Made by a program: the position numbers and the translations under genes
NCBI GenBank assembly: GCA_016194985.1
Contig: JACQAK010000082.1
Coordinates: 1 to 38,726 of the forward strand
Direction of reading: 5' to 3'
DNA: 38,726 bases
Source of the DNA: Bacteroidota bacterium
GTDB taxonomy: Bacteria > Bacteroidota > Bacteroidia > B-17B0 > Aurantibacillaceae
Part shown: positions 9,028 to 17,773 of the stretch, one piece after another
Position numbering within the stretch: the first letter of the stretch is position 1
How the letters are laid out: each line of letters opens with the position of its first letter
The notes under the pieces: model-generated
What the model saw: the letters and a program-made list of their open reading frames with translations, nothing else
What the model was told of the DNA's origin: nothing
Database searches by the model: none

Positions 9028-9908
9028 ATGCTAGATTTATTTAATAATACTTACCAAAACAAAAAGATACTGGTAACCGGAGATACCGGATTTAAGGGGT
9101 CTTGGATGTGTATTTGGTTAAAAGAATTAGGTGCTGATGTATACGGGTACGCGCTACCGCCATTAACAGAGAAAGATAACTTTAAAACAACAAAATTGTC
9201 GGATGTAATTAAACATAAGGATGGCGATGTGAGGGATAAAGATCAATTAATGGCATACTTTAATTTAGTAAAACCGGATATAGCATTTCATTTAGCGGCC
9301 CAGCCTCTCGTTATTGAATCATATAATAATCCTCATTATAACTTTGAAACCAATTTAATGGGAACGGTTAACTTTTTTGAGGCGGTTAGAAATTGCCCTT
9401 CTGTTAAAGTAGCCATCAATGTTACAACAGATAAGTGCTATCAGAATAATGAGTGGATGTGGGGTTACAGAGAGAATGATGCGATGGGAGGAGATGATCC
9501 ATATAGCGCATCAAAAGGTTGTTCGGAATTAATTACCAATTCATATATCAAATCTTTTTTCACGAAAGATAATACTGCTCATGTGGCTTCAGGACGAGCA
9601 GGAAATGTGATTGGTGGCGGCGATTGGGCAGACAAGAAAATTATAGTGTGGGGGATGTTGTAAATGAAGTAAAGAAAATAGTTCCTTCCATAAAAATTGA
9701 TGCACCAAAAGTAACCGAAAAATTACACGAAGCAGGTTTGTTAAAACTAGATATTACCAAAGCCGTTAATCTGTTGGGATGGAAGCCAAAGTTAAATTTT
9801 GAAGAAACTATACAATTTACAATAGATGGTTATTTGGAAGAACTGGAGGCTGATCAAAATATTTACAAGTGTAGAGTAAAACAAATAGAAGCGTATTGCA
9901 ATAAATAA
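9028..9908 (+). pseudogene. rfbG: CDP-glucose 4,6-dehydratase, interrupted by an internal deletion and frame change
   Basis: RfbG (DdhB/AscB) converts CDP-glucose to CDP-4-keto-6-deoxyglucose. The first frame (ATG 9028, 211 codons) carries the Rossmann motif TGDTGFKG (17-24), TDK at 134-136, the catalytic Y159 and K163 in YSASK, and the family hallmark GNVIGGGDWAD. It then reads through unrelated codons and stops at 9663. The second frame resumes near 9645 with NYSVGDVVNEV and ends normally at 9908 with HEAGLLKLDITKA and LLGWKP. Intact relatives are about 360 residues with roughly 63-65 residues between DWAD and this helix, including the RPWQHVLEP and WNFGP motifs; none are present here. The simplest reading is a deletion of about 190-200 nt that is not a multiple of three. 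If real, this gene cannot supply the pathway. Confidence 0.88.
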
Positions 9909-9962
9909 AGTCAACTATTCAAAACTGATTTTTTCAGTTTTAAAAATAAAAAACAACAGATT

Positions 9963-11270
9963 ATGTCAAAACTTTTAGATATTAAACACCAGATACATTC
10001 TTTAATTAAAGAATACCATGATGAAGCTTTTAAAACAAAAACGTTTATAGAAGGAGAATCAAATGTTCCTGTTAGTGGTAAAGTGTTTGATCATAGAGAG
10101 TTACAATATATCACAGATTCTGCTTTAGATGCGTGGTTTACTACCGGAAAATTTAACGCCGAATTTGAGAAGAAGTTAGCCAAGTATATTAACGTTAAAT
10201 CGGTGTTAACCGTAAATTCAGGCTCGTCTGCTAACCTGGTTGCATTTTCGGCATTAACTGCTAAAGAACTTGGAGAAGAAGCAATTAAACCGGGGGACGA
10301 GGTTATTACTGTAACAGCTTCTTTCCCCACAACCGTTAATCCTATTTTACAATATGGTGCTATTCCTGTTTTTTTGGATGTTACCATACCTCACTATGAA
10401 ATTGATGTGACCTATCTGGAAAAAGCGTTGTCGCATAAAACCAAAGCCGTTGTGATAGCTCATACCATGGGCAATGTGTTTAATTTAGATGCCATTACAG
10501 CATTTTGTGAAAAGCATGATCTGTGGTTAATGGAAGATTGCTGCGATGCCTTAGGGGCGACCTATAATGGTAAACATGTAGGCACCTTTGGAGATATTGC
10601 TACATTGAGTTTTTATCCGGCGCATCATATTACGATGGGGGAGGGTGGAGCCGTGTTTACATCCAATTCTAAACTGAAAAAAATTGCTGAATCATTCAGG
10701 GATTGGGGACGTGATTGCTGGTGTGAGCCAGGGAAAGATAACACCTGTGGTTTACGCTTTTGTCAGCAATTAGGCGATTTGCCAATGGGGTATGATCACA
10801 AATATATTTATTCGCGTCAGGGGTTTAATTTAAAAATTACTGATATGCAGGCTGCGCTTGGTTTGGCGCAACTTGAAAAATTAGATGAGTTTGTGAAAAT
10901 CAGAAGACATAATTTTGATTTATTAAAACAAACATTAGCAAAGCATACAAACAAATTAATATTACCTGAAGCTACTCCTAATTCTAATCCATCCTGGTTT
11001 GGTTTTTTAATTACTGTTAAAAAAGACGCCGGTATTACCCGTAATGATTTGGTACAGAAATTAAATGATAAAAAGGTAGCAACCCGTTTGTTATTTGCCG
11101 GAGATTTAAGAAAACAACCGTACTTTAAAGACTATGATTATCGTATTGTTGGAGATTTACCAAATACCGATATTATAGTGAGTGATACCTTTTGGATTGG
11201 TGTTACGCCAATGATTAATGACGACATGATTGCCTATATGGGCAAATGTTTTGATGAGATTTTGGGTTAA
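9963..11270 (+). CDS. rfbH: CDP-6-deoxy-L-threo-D-glycero-4-hexulose 3-dehydrase (E1), PLP and [2Fe-2S] enzyme
   Basis: RfbH (DdhC/AscC) removes the C-3 hydroxyl of CDP-4-keto-6-deoxyglucose using PMP and a [2Fe-2S] cluster, the key step to 3,6-dideoxysugars. The 435 residues match the family. The aminotransferase-fold lysine is replaced by histidine H221 in [14 protein letters not shown], which marks a dehydrase rather than a transaminase. Four cysteines, C194, C252, C254 and C262, give exactly C-X57-C-X-C-X7-C, the cluster-binding pattern of the Yersinia E1 enzyme. E1 needs electrons from the reductase E3 (AscD/DdhD); no such gene is visible nearby, so it may be elsewhere or replaced by general reductases. 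It lies 54 nt after the broken rfbG and appears intact. Confidence 0.95.
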   Translation: MSKLLDIKHQIHSLIKEYHDEAFKTKTFIEGESNVPVSGKVFDHRELQYITDSALDAWFTTGKFNAEFEKKLAKYINVKSVLTVNSGSSANLVAFSALTAKELGEEAIKPGDEVITVTASFPTTVNPILQYGAIPVFLDVTIPHYEIDVTYLEKALSHKTKAVVIAHTMGNVFNLDAITAFCEKHDLWLMEDCCDALGATYNGKHVGTFGDIATLSFYPAHHITMGEGGAVFTSNSKLKKIAESFRDWGRDCWCEPGKDNTCGLRFCQQLGDLPMGYDHKYIYSRQGFNLKITDMQAALGLAQLEKLDEFVKIRRHNFDLLKQTLAKHTNKLILPEATPNSNPSWFGFLITVKKDAGITRNDLVQKLNDKKVATRLLFAGDLRKQPYFKDYDYRIVGDLPNTDIIVSDTFWIGVTPMINDDMIAYMGKCFDEILG

Positions 11271-11457
11271 TTATATGATAGCAAAAGTGTAAAATGTTGA
11301 ATGATTCTCTAGTATTTGTTAAAAATTCTAAACCATTATATAACTGCTTATTCATTTTGTGCTAAAAATCATTTTATCGGTATATAATTAAGCTAAAATT
11401 ATAGTACTTTTAATAAAGGTAATTTTGTCAAAGAGTTTACTCTTTATAATCAAATCT
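11271..11457 (+). promoter_or_regulatory. Upstream region of the T9SS type B protein with TAnnTTTG box
   Basis: A TAATTTTG match to the Bacteroidota -7 promoter box lies at 11420-11427, 30 nt before the ATG at 11458. No terminator hairpin for the sugar cluster is evident, and no good -33 element was seen. Support is modest because such boxes arise by chance in AT-rich sequence. Confidence 0.35.
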
Positions 11458-14400
11458 ATGCGTTTTATTATACTATTTCTGCTTTGTATTAAATTATCTC
11501 TATCTCAAAATTTAGTGGTGAATGGCGATTTCAGTGCTGGTAATACAGGCTTTTTTACAAATTATACATATTGCAATACTGGTAATTGTCTTTTCCCATT
11601 TGTTGATGATGCCTATTCTATAGGCACAAATCCAAATTTTTTCCATTCAGTTTTTCAAGGAATGGATCACACAACAGGTGCCGGGAATATGATGATCTTT
11701 AATGGAGGAATAGCTTCATATTCGGCATGGAGCCAAACAATCACAGTACTTCCTTCTCAGACATATTCATTATCTATTTGGGCTTGCTCTGTATATACAA
11801 ACAATATAGCTAAACTTAATTTTTCTATAAATGGAGTTAGTGTTGGAACATTAACGCCAAGTAGTTCTGTAAATATCTGGACCCAATTTTCTGCTACTTG
11901 GACTTCAAATTCTAATACAACGGCAGTTATTAGAATAAATACTTTAAATACGGTGGGATCTAATGCTGGTGTTGATTTTGGGTTGGATGACATTGAATTT
12001 AAATTATTGCCACCTATTACCCCTTTATGCTCTGGTAATTTAGGTTTGCCTGTTTTTTTGGAAGATTTCGGATCAGGAGCAGCATTATATGGTCCTGCTT
12101 TACCTGTCGGAGTTACTAATTATCCTTATTATACAGGCGTTCCTATTAACGGGGTTTATTGTATTTCTGGTACTGGAAACCCCGCTAATGTTATTGGGTA
12201 TGTTGATGGACCTGATCATACCGGAAATAGTAATGGGTATATGATGGTTGTAAATGCAGATTATGGCCCTAGTGAAGTATATCGAAAACATGTTACAGGA
12301 CTTTGTCCTAATACGACGTATGTTTTCTCTTCTTATCTGGCAAACAATAATACTCAAAATCCGGGTGTTACAAATTGTGGTGGGAGTTATATTTACGCTA
12401 ACGTTAAATTTCAAATTGAATACCCGTTAGGAACAGTTCAAAATTCAGTCGCTACAGGAAATTTAGCAGTTGCCTCAACACATACTGCATTTGTATGGGG
12501 ACAATATGGTTTTGTATTTACAACTCTGCCTTCTCAAACGAGTGTAGATATTGTTTTAATTAATAACGCTCCCGGTGGTTGTGGCAATGATTATGTAGTT
12601 GATGATATTACTTTGTCTCCCTGTGGCCCGGGAGTTGGTTTAACTTTATTGCCAAATAAAACAACTTTTTGTCCCGGAGAATCTATGATTTTGCAATCTA
12701 ATTTTACATCCGGTGGATACACAAATCCTGAATATCAATGGCAATACAGTAATGATGGGGGAAATACTTGGACAAATATTATAGGGGCTACCTCTCAAAA
12801 TTATAGCATTACTTCTGTTACTAATTCTCAATCAGGGACATATCGCTTGCTTGTTGCCGAAAATGGTAATGTAAATCTGACCTCTTGTCGAATTATTGCA
12901 GGACCTTTGAGTTTTACGGTTTCTAATAATTTTTTAACAGCAGCTTCTCCAACCATTTGTCCCAATGCAATTACGACATTAACTGTTACTGGAGCTGTAA
13001 CATATACCTGGAGTAATGGCTCTAATACCAGTTCAATAACGGTTAATCCTTCTATAACAACCACATATAGCGTTATTGGTACAATAGGAACTTGTAGTGC
13101 ACAAGCAACTTTAACTGTGAGTGTAATTCCTCTAACGCCAATAACGGTAACAGGCAACACTATCATTTGCAACGGTGGAAGTACTTTGTTAAATGCCAAT
13201 GGCGCTAATTCGTATTTATGGAGTACCGGAATAAATAATTCTAGCATCAGTCTTACGCCATCTGTAACAACTACTTACAGTGTTATAGGAACTTCTAATA
13301 CATGTACAAATACAGCAATTGTGACAGTGAGTGTTTTACCAAGCCCTTTACTTGTTGTGAGTCCAAATACAGGTATATGTGCAGGCTTATTGAGTCCGGT
13401 TACTTTAACTGTTAGCGGATCAGATTCTTATACATGGGCTAATTCAAATTCTCTTTCCTCTTCAACAGGTGCATCAGTTGTTGCATCTCCAACTACTACC
13501 ACCACATATACAGTCACCGGAACAACAGGATTGTGTACTAATACAGCCATTGTTACAGTTAGCATTATTCCTTCTCCGGTTATTTTGTCAACTATAGTAG
13601 ATAATACAAGCTGTGGATTAAACAATGGTTCTGCTACAGTTACTGCAACTCCAGCCAGTAATACGTATAGTTGGACAGGAGTAGTTTCAACTACAAATGT
13701 GGCAGGTAATTTACCCCCCGGTAATTATACAGTAACAGCTATAAATGGAATTTGTCAGACGTCTACAGTGCTCACCATTTCAGGATCAATTCCATTATTA
13801 ATAACATCAAGTTCAATTACCCCATCCAATTGCAATGCAAATAATGGATCAATATCCGTAACAGATAATTTAACAGGTAGCAATTATCATTGGAGCCCCG
13901 GGATTTCTTCCAATTCTAATACTATTTTTAATTTATCACCGGGTAATTATTCCTTAACAATTGTAAATGGAGCATGTACCACTTCAACTACAATATCTGT
14001 TGTCACAATAGGAGGCCCTACAGCGATGAGTGTAATAAGTAAAAATGCCAGTTGTAGAAATGATAGTGGACGTATTGATATTACGAATGTTATTAATGGG
14101 GTTTCTCCCTTTCTTTATAACTTAAATAATTCCGTTTTTTTATCTACATCGTCATTTACTAATCTTTCACAGGGGGTATATACCATAAGCGTAAAAGATG
14201 CTAATACATGTCTTCTAACTCAAACAATTTCTATTTCTCAAGCAACAGTTAATTTAACAACAGAAATCATAACAAACTCCCCCAATTGTTTAGATAATGA
14301 TGGTGCTTTTATTATTAATAAAATATCAGGAGGGAAACCACCCTATTTGCTAAGTTTTAATAATACTCCATATACCCAAAATACAACATTCGAGGCATTG

Positions 14401-14757
14401 AGCGTAGGAATCTATACTTTAGCAATTAAAGATTCTAATGCTTGTGTTAATCAATTAATTTTAAATATGCCGGGAAATAATGGAGATTATATTTTATATA
14501 TACCTAACACATTTACCCCAAATAATGATCATAAAAATGATGTGTGGTATGTACAAGGCGCTTGTTTAGGAGAGTTTCATTGCTATATCTATAACCGATG
14601 GGGTGAAAAACTACATGAAATAAAAGATATTACTGAAGGTTGGGATGGAAGATATAAAGGAGCAGCAGTTCCTGATGGAGTTTATGTATATGTCTTAGAA
14701 GTTGAGACAGCTACCGGAATTGTTAATAAAGCAGGACATATAGTTTTGTTAAGATAA
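11458..14757 (+). CDS. Large exported adhesin-like protein with Ig-like and SprB-like repeats and a T9SS type B sorting domain
   Basis: The protein has 1099 residues from the ATG at 11458; an in-frame TTG at 11425 is less likely because the ATG begins a clean signal peptide (MRFIILFLLCIKLSLSQ). Two jelly-roll, carbohydrate-binding-like modules (about 18-185 and 195-395, each ending in a VDD/LDDI motif) come first. An Ig-like domain follows (about 400-490, ending SGTYRLLV). Then come three repeats of about 70 residues with the pattern TYTWSN...TTTYSVIGT, and several SprB-like repeats (GNYTVTA, GVYTISVKD). The last 90 residues contain IPNTFTPNNDHKND, YNRWGEK and GWDGRYKG, the hallmark of the gliding-motility-associated type B C-terminal domain. 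It is therefore predicted to cross the outer membrane by T9SS and stay at the surface. No catalytic domain is recognised. Confidence 0.85.
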   Translation: MRFIILFLLCIKLSLSQNLVVNGDFSAGNTGFFTNYTYCNTGNCLFPFVDDAYSIGTNPNFFHSVFQGMDHTTGAGNMMIFNGGIASYSAWSQTITVLPSQTYSLSIWACSVYTNNIAKLNFSINGVSVGTLTPSSSVNIWTQFSATWTSNSNTTAVIRINTLNTVGSNAGVDFGLDDIEFKLLPPITPLCSGNLGLPVFLEDFGSGAALYGPALPVGVTNYPYYTGVPINGVYCISGTGNPANVIGYVDGPDHTGNSNGYMMVVNADYGPSEVYRKHVTGLCPNTTYVFSSYLANNNTQNPGVTNCGGSYIYANVKFQIEYPLGTVQNSVATGNLAVASTHTAFVWGQYGFVFTTLPSQTSVDIVLINNAPGGCGNDYVVDDITLSPCGPGVGLTLLPNKTTFCPGESMILQSNFTSGGYTNPEYQWQYSNDGGNTWTNIIGATSQNYSITSVTNSQSGTYRLLVAENGNVNLTSCRIIAGPLSFTVSNNFLTAASPTICPNAITTLTVTGAVTYTWSNGSNTSSITVNPSITTTYSVIGTIGTCSAQATLTVSVIPLTPITVTGNTIICNGGSTLLNANGANSYLWSTGINNSSISLTPSVTTTYSVIGTSNTCTNTAIVTVSVLPSPLLVVSPNTGICAGLLSPVTLTVSGSDSYTWANSNSLSSSTGASVVASPTTTTTYTVTGTTGLCTNTAIVTVSIIPSPVILSTIVDNTSCGLNNGSATVTATPASNTYSWTGVVSTTNVAGNLPPGNYTVTAINGICQTSTVLTISGSIPLLITSSSITPSNCNANNGSISVTDNLTGSNYHWSPGISSNSNTIFNLSPGNYSLTIVNGACTTSTTISVVTIGGPTAMSVISKNASCRNDSGRIDITNVINGVSPFLYNLNNSVFLSTSSFTNLSQGVYTISVKDANTCLLTQTISISQATVNLTTEIITNSPNCLDNDGAFIINKISGGKPPYLLSFNNTPYTQNTTFEALSVGIYTLAIKDSNACVNQLILNMPGNNGDYILYIPNTFTPNNDHKNDVWYVQGACLGEFHCYIYNRWGEKLHEIKDITEGWDGRYKGAAVPDGVYVYVLEVETATGIVNKAGHIVLLR

Positions 14758-14861
14758 TAATTAAACATATTTGACGACTGATTTGTGCTAAAAATACTTT
14801 TTACGGTAGGTAGTTATATTTTATTAATACTAAATTTGATAAATATAAAACTCTGTATACT
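14758..14861 (+). promoter_or_regulatory. Upstream region of the LamG-like T9SS protein with TAnnTTTG box
   Basis: A TAAATTTG match to the Bacteroidota -7 box is at 14831-14838, 23 nt before the ATG at 14862. This suggests the second secreted protein has its own promoter. No strong terminator for the preceding gene was found. Confidence 0.38.
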
Positions 14862-15839
14862 ATGAAATGTAAATTAGTAAGCTGTTTCTTATTGCTAAAT
14901 ATCGTTTTGTTGGCGCAGGTACCTACAAATTCATTATCGGCTTATTATCCCTTTAATAATAATACCTTAGATTATATAGGTACAAGACATGGTGTTTCAG
15001 CAGGAGTTGCCCAATATGGAACAGATCGTTGGGGTACCCCTAACGCTTGCTATGATGTAGTGGATAATACTAATTATATTAATTTACCTTCCGACAATTG
15101 GATTCATGGAGATTATAGTATAAGTGCCTGGGTAAATGTTAAACAAGTAATGTCTTATCCACGATTATATGATTTTTCTAATGGTTATATGATTAATGAT
15201 GCAGTTGGAGAATTGTCACATTCCGGGTCAGGGCATGTTGGTCCGGCTATGGGATATTGCGTAAATTCATCTACAGAATCTCATTATTTTAGTATGAATG
15301 CTTTGAGTTTGAATGATTGGCATCATGTTGTATATATATCATCAGGAACTCAAATGCAAATTTATGTAGATAATGTTTTGGATGGTTCAATTATAGGAAA
15401 TTGTACCCCCGAAAATGTTTATAGAGTTCATAATAAAATAGGTGGTAGTAATGCCCCTTTAAATGATGCTACTAAGGCATACATAGATGATTTTAGGTTA
15501 TATGACAGAGCCATTACTCCCGAAGAAGTTGGTCAGTTGTTTTATGAACCTCAAAGCTCGGTTGGCGTTCATGAATATAAAACTTTAATAGAACATTTAA
15601 CAATTTCTCCAAATCCGTCCTCAGATTTCTTAAATGTCGATTTTTTATCTGATTCGGATAAAGAGACTGTTATTGAACTATTTGATAATATAGGAAAGTC
15701 ATTATCTGTTCACAAATATCCCACTGTAGTTGGTCAAAATAAAATGGTAGTTGCGCTCGATAATTTAGCGGCAGGCTTCTACCATTTAACTATTTCTACC
15801 AATAGTAAAAGTCAGAATATGAAATTTGTTAAAAATTAA
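14862..15839 (+). CDS. Exported LamG/concanavalin-like domain protein with T9SS type A sorting domain
   Basis: The 325-residue protein starts with a signal peptide (MKCKLVSCFLLLNIVLLAQ). Residues about 20-215 form a LamG/concanavalin A-like module, shown by LSAYYPFNNNTLDYIG near the start, NDWHHVVYISSG in the middle and YIDDFRLYDRAITPEEV at the end. The final 85 residues (ISPNPSSDFLNVDF, then LAAGFYHLTISTNSKSQNMKFVKN) match the T9SS type A C-terminal domain, so the protein is probably secreted through T9SS and anchored on the surface. It follows the type B cargo in the same direction. A glycan- or protein-binding role is likely for LamG; the ligand is unknown. Confidence 0.85.
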   Translation: MKCKLVSCFLLLNIVLLAQVPTNSLSAYYPFNNNTLDYIGTRHGVSAGVAQYGTDRWGTPNACYDVVDNTNYINLPSDNWIHGDYSISAWVNVKQVMSYPRLYDFSNGYMINDAVGELSHSGSGHVGPAMGYCVNSSTESHYFSMNALSLNDWHHVVYISSGTQMQIYVDNVLDGSIIGNCTPENVYRVHNKIGGSNAPLNDATKAYIDDFRLYDRAITPEEVGQLFYEPQSSVGVHEYKTLIEHLTISPNPSSDFLNVDFLSDSDKETVIELFDNIGKSLSVHKYPTVVGQNKMVVALDNLAAGFYHLTISTNSKSQNMKFVKN

Positions 15840-15867
15840 GAATGTGTAGTTGTGTTTAGTTATGACG

Positions 15868-15889
15868 AAGGATAGCATTAGCTATCCTT
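15868..15889. terminator. Bidirectional terminator between the LamG-like gene and aroQ
   Basis: A perfect 9-bp stem (AAGGATAGC paired with GCTATCCTT) with a four-base ATTA loop lies between two convergent genes. It has a partly T-rich downstream side on the plus strand, so it can serve both transcripts. Confidence 0.7.
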
Positions 15890-15894
15890 TTCGT

Positions 15895-16311
15895 TTATTT
15901 TAAACTCTCAAGAGCCATTTCGTAACCTTTTAGCCCAAAACCACTGATACTGCCCTTGCAATGTTTTCCCAGATAGGAAACATGTCTGTAATCTTCCCTG
16001 GTAAAAATATTGCTGATATGAACTTCAATAACTGGTGTTTTTATTCCGGCTACAGCATCGGCAATTGCAATAGAGGTATGTGTATAGGCTCCTGCATTTA
16101 AAATAATGCCATCGGTACTAAATCCAATTTCATGAAGTTTATTGATAAGTTCGCCCTCTACGTTACTTTGAAAATAACTAAGTTCAATGCTTGGATACTT
16201 AGCCTGAAGCGTTTTAAAGTACTCTTCAAAAGATTGAGTCCCATATATTTCCACTTCTCTTTTTCCTAAAAGATTCAAATTTGGGCCGTTGATTATTGCT
16301 ATCTTTAACAC
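15895..16311 (-). CDS. aroQ: Type II 3-dehydroquinate dehydratase
   Basis: AroQ dehydrates 3-dehydroquinate to 3-dehydroshikimate, step three of the shikimate pathway, as a dodecameric cytoplasmic enzyme. The 138 residues match the type II family. Visible motifs are NGPNLNLLGKRE (N11, R18), the catalytic tyrosine Y23 in YGTQ, LNAGAYTHTS (N72, H78) and EVHISN (H98). The chosen start is GTG at 16311, which places the first strand (LKIAIINGPN) correctly. Its 5' end overlaps, on the opposite strand, the 5' end of the longest XerD frame, so the two genes diverge from a very short shared region. Confidence 0.95.
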   Translation of the reverse strand: MLKIAIINGPNLNLLGKREVEIYGTQSFEEYFKTLQAKYPSIELSYFQSNVEGELINKLHEIGFSTDGIILNAGAYTHTSIAIADAVAGIKTPVIEVHISNIFTREDYRHVSYLGKHCKGSISGFGLKGYEMALESLK

Positions 16312-17257
16312 GTTATTTATTTTTAATCATTCAAATTTACTCATTACTCTGCAACTTTGGAAAACAAATATTCAGGATTTTAAGTACTACTTACAGGTAG
16401 AAAAATCGCTTTCAGAAAACTCCGTTGTTTCTTATGAAAGTGATATTCATAAACTGATGGTGTTTATAGAATTATATCACCCCTCCAAAAAGCCCGCAGA
16501 TGTTACGTTGCAGGATTTGCAGGAATTTTTAAAATATATTTCAGAGTTCCATTTTACAGAAACAACCCAATCCCGGATCATTTCCGGTATCAAGCATTTC
16601 TTTAAGTTTTTAATTCTTGAGAACTATATTCAGGTCAATCCTGCCGAATTATTGGAAACGCCCCGTATTAATCGAAAACTACCGGTGTTTTTAAGTGTGG
16701 AAGAAATAGATACCATGTTATCGCTTATCGACAGAAGTACTCCGGAAGGTGAGCGTAATCTGGCTATGCTCGAAACCATGTATAGCTGTGGGTTGCGTGT
16801 GTCGGAATTAATTAGTTTAAAATTAAGTGATTTGCATATAAACGATGGCTTTATCAGTGTGATTGGCAAAGGAGATAAGCAACGTCTGGTGCCTATTGGC
16901 AAATCGGCATTGAAACTGATTGATAATTATACAACGCATCATCGTCATCATATCAATATTAAGAAAAACAGCGAGGATATGATCTTTTTGAGCAGACGCG
17001 GAACACCTATTACCCGTCAGATGGTATTTTACGTGATCAAAGATCTGGCTGAAAAAGCAGGTATTAAAAAGAAACTGAGTCCTCATACATTTCGGCATTC
17101 CTTTGCCACCCATTTAGTGGAAGGAGGGGCCGATTTGCGTGCTGTGCAGGAAATGTTAGGCCATGAAAGTATTACCACCACCGAGATTTACACACATTTA
17201 GATCAGTATTTTCTTCGCGAAAATATTTTAAGTTATCATCCGCGAAATAAACAATAG
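16289..17257 (+). CDS. xerD: XerD-type site-specific tyrosine recombinase
   Basis: This recombinase resolves chromosome dimers at dif together with XerC. The N-terminal SAM-like core-binding domain is followed by the catalytic domain with the full set of residues: R170, K194, H266, R269, H292 and the nucleophile Y301, numbered from the TTG at 16289. Each is exactly 22 higher than the corresponding residue of E. coli XerD as I recall it (R148, K172, H244, R247, H270, Y279). The real start should therefore be near residue 21-23 (16349-16355), where only CTG or CTT codons occur. The TTG at 16289 is the only standard start in frame, but it adds an unlikely leader that overlaps the start of aroQ. 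The 3' end and function are secure; the start is not. Confidence 0.88.
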   Translation: MIIAIFNTLFIFNHSNLLITLQLWKTNIQDFKYYLQVEKSLSENSVVSYESDIHKLMVFIELYHPSKKPADVTLQDLQEFLKYISEFHFTETTQSRIISGIKHFFKFLILENYIQVNPAELLETPRINRKLPVFLSVEEIDTMLSLIDRSTPEGERNLAMLETMYSCGLRVSELISLKLSDLHINDGFISVIGKGDKQRLVPIGKSALKLIDNYTTHHRHHINIKKNSEDMIFLSRRGTPITRQMVFYVIKDLAEKAGIKKKLSPHTFRHSFATHLVEGGADLRAVQEMLGHESITTTEIYTHLDQYFLRENILSYHPRNKQ

Positions 17258-17351
17258 GCAGCTTTTTTTTAACAAAATGTAATAATAATTTTATATAATA
17301 AGTTAACTTACTATATTTGTACATATTATATAATTATTTACTATTAAGGTT
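17258..17351 (+). promoter_or_regulatory. Promoter region of the SRPBCC-EVE-MarR operon
   Basis: A TATATTTG match to the TAnnTTTG box is at 17312-17319, 32 nt before the ATG at 17352. The palindrome AGTTAACT just upstream (17301-17308) could be an operator for the MarR protein of this operon, which is speculation. No terminator for xerD is obvious. Confidence 0.4.
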
Positions 17352-17771
17352 ATGTGGACAAGAACTCATTCAATTATTACCAAAGACGCAACAGCGCAGC
17401 AATTATGGAAGTTATTTTCAAATGTTAATCAATGGCATACCTGGGATACGGGGATAGAATATGCAAAAATGGAAGGCGCATTTGTTAAAGGCAATCGCTT
17501 TATATTAAAACCGAAAGGAGGCCCTAAAGTAAGCATTGAGCTGGTAGAAACTACACCTGATAAATCATTTACAGATTTTACCAGATTTCCTTTAGCTAAA
17601 ATGTATGGAACGCATCTGTTTGAAGAAACTGCCGAAGGACTAAAAGTAACTACGACTATGAAGGTGGAAGGACTCTTGAGCTTTTTATGGATAAAACTGG
17701 TCGCTCAGGGTATTGTTGATTCCCTGCCGGTTGAAATGGAAGCGCAGGTTAAACATGCCGGAAAATTGTAA
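17352..17771 (+). CDS. SRPBCC (START/Bet v1-like) family protein
   Basis: The 139-residue protein begins WTRTHSIITKDATAQQLWKLFSNVNQWHTWDTGIEYAKMEG, the usual first strand and helix of the SRPBCC/polyketide-cyclase-like fold. This fold forms a hydrophobic ligand pocket. No catalytic residues can be named, and the ligand is unknown. It is the first gene of a three-gene run: the EVE protein starts 3 nt after its stop and the MarR gene overlaps the EVE gene. This suggests a small stress- or ligand-responsive unit. Confidence 0.75.
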   Translation: MWTRTHSIITKDATAQQLWKLFSNVNQWHTWDTGIEYAKMEGAFVKGNRFILKPKGGPKVSIELVETTPDKSFTDFTRFPLAKMYGTHLFEETAEGLKVTTTMKVEGLLSFLWIKLVAQGIVDSLPVEMEAQVKHAGKL

Positions 17772-17773
17772 GC

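Noticed and set aside
12828-13247. Long minus-strand ORFs inside the T9SS type B gene
   Set aside because: They are mirror frames of Thr/Asn-rich repeats; no domain or start context.
16289-17257. The recombinase as an integrase of a mobile element
   Set aside because: Residue spacing matches chromosomal XerD exactly and there are no phage, conjugation or attachment-site features around it.
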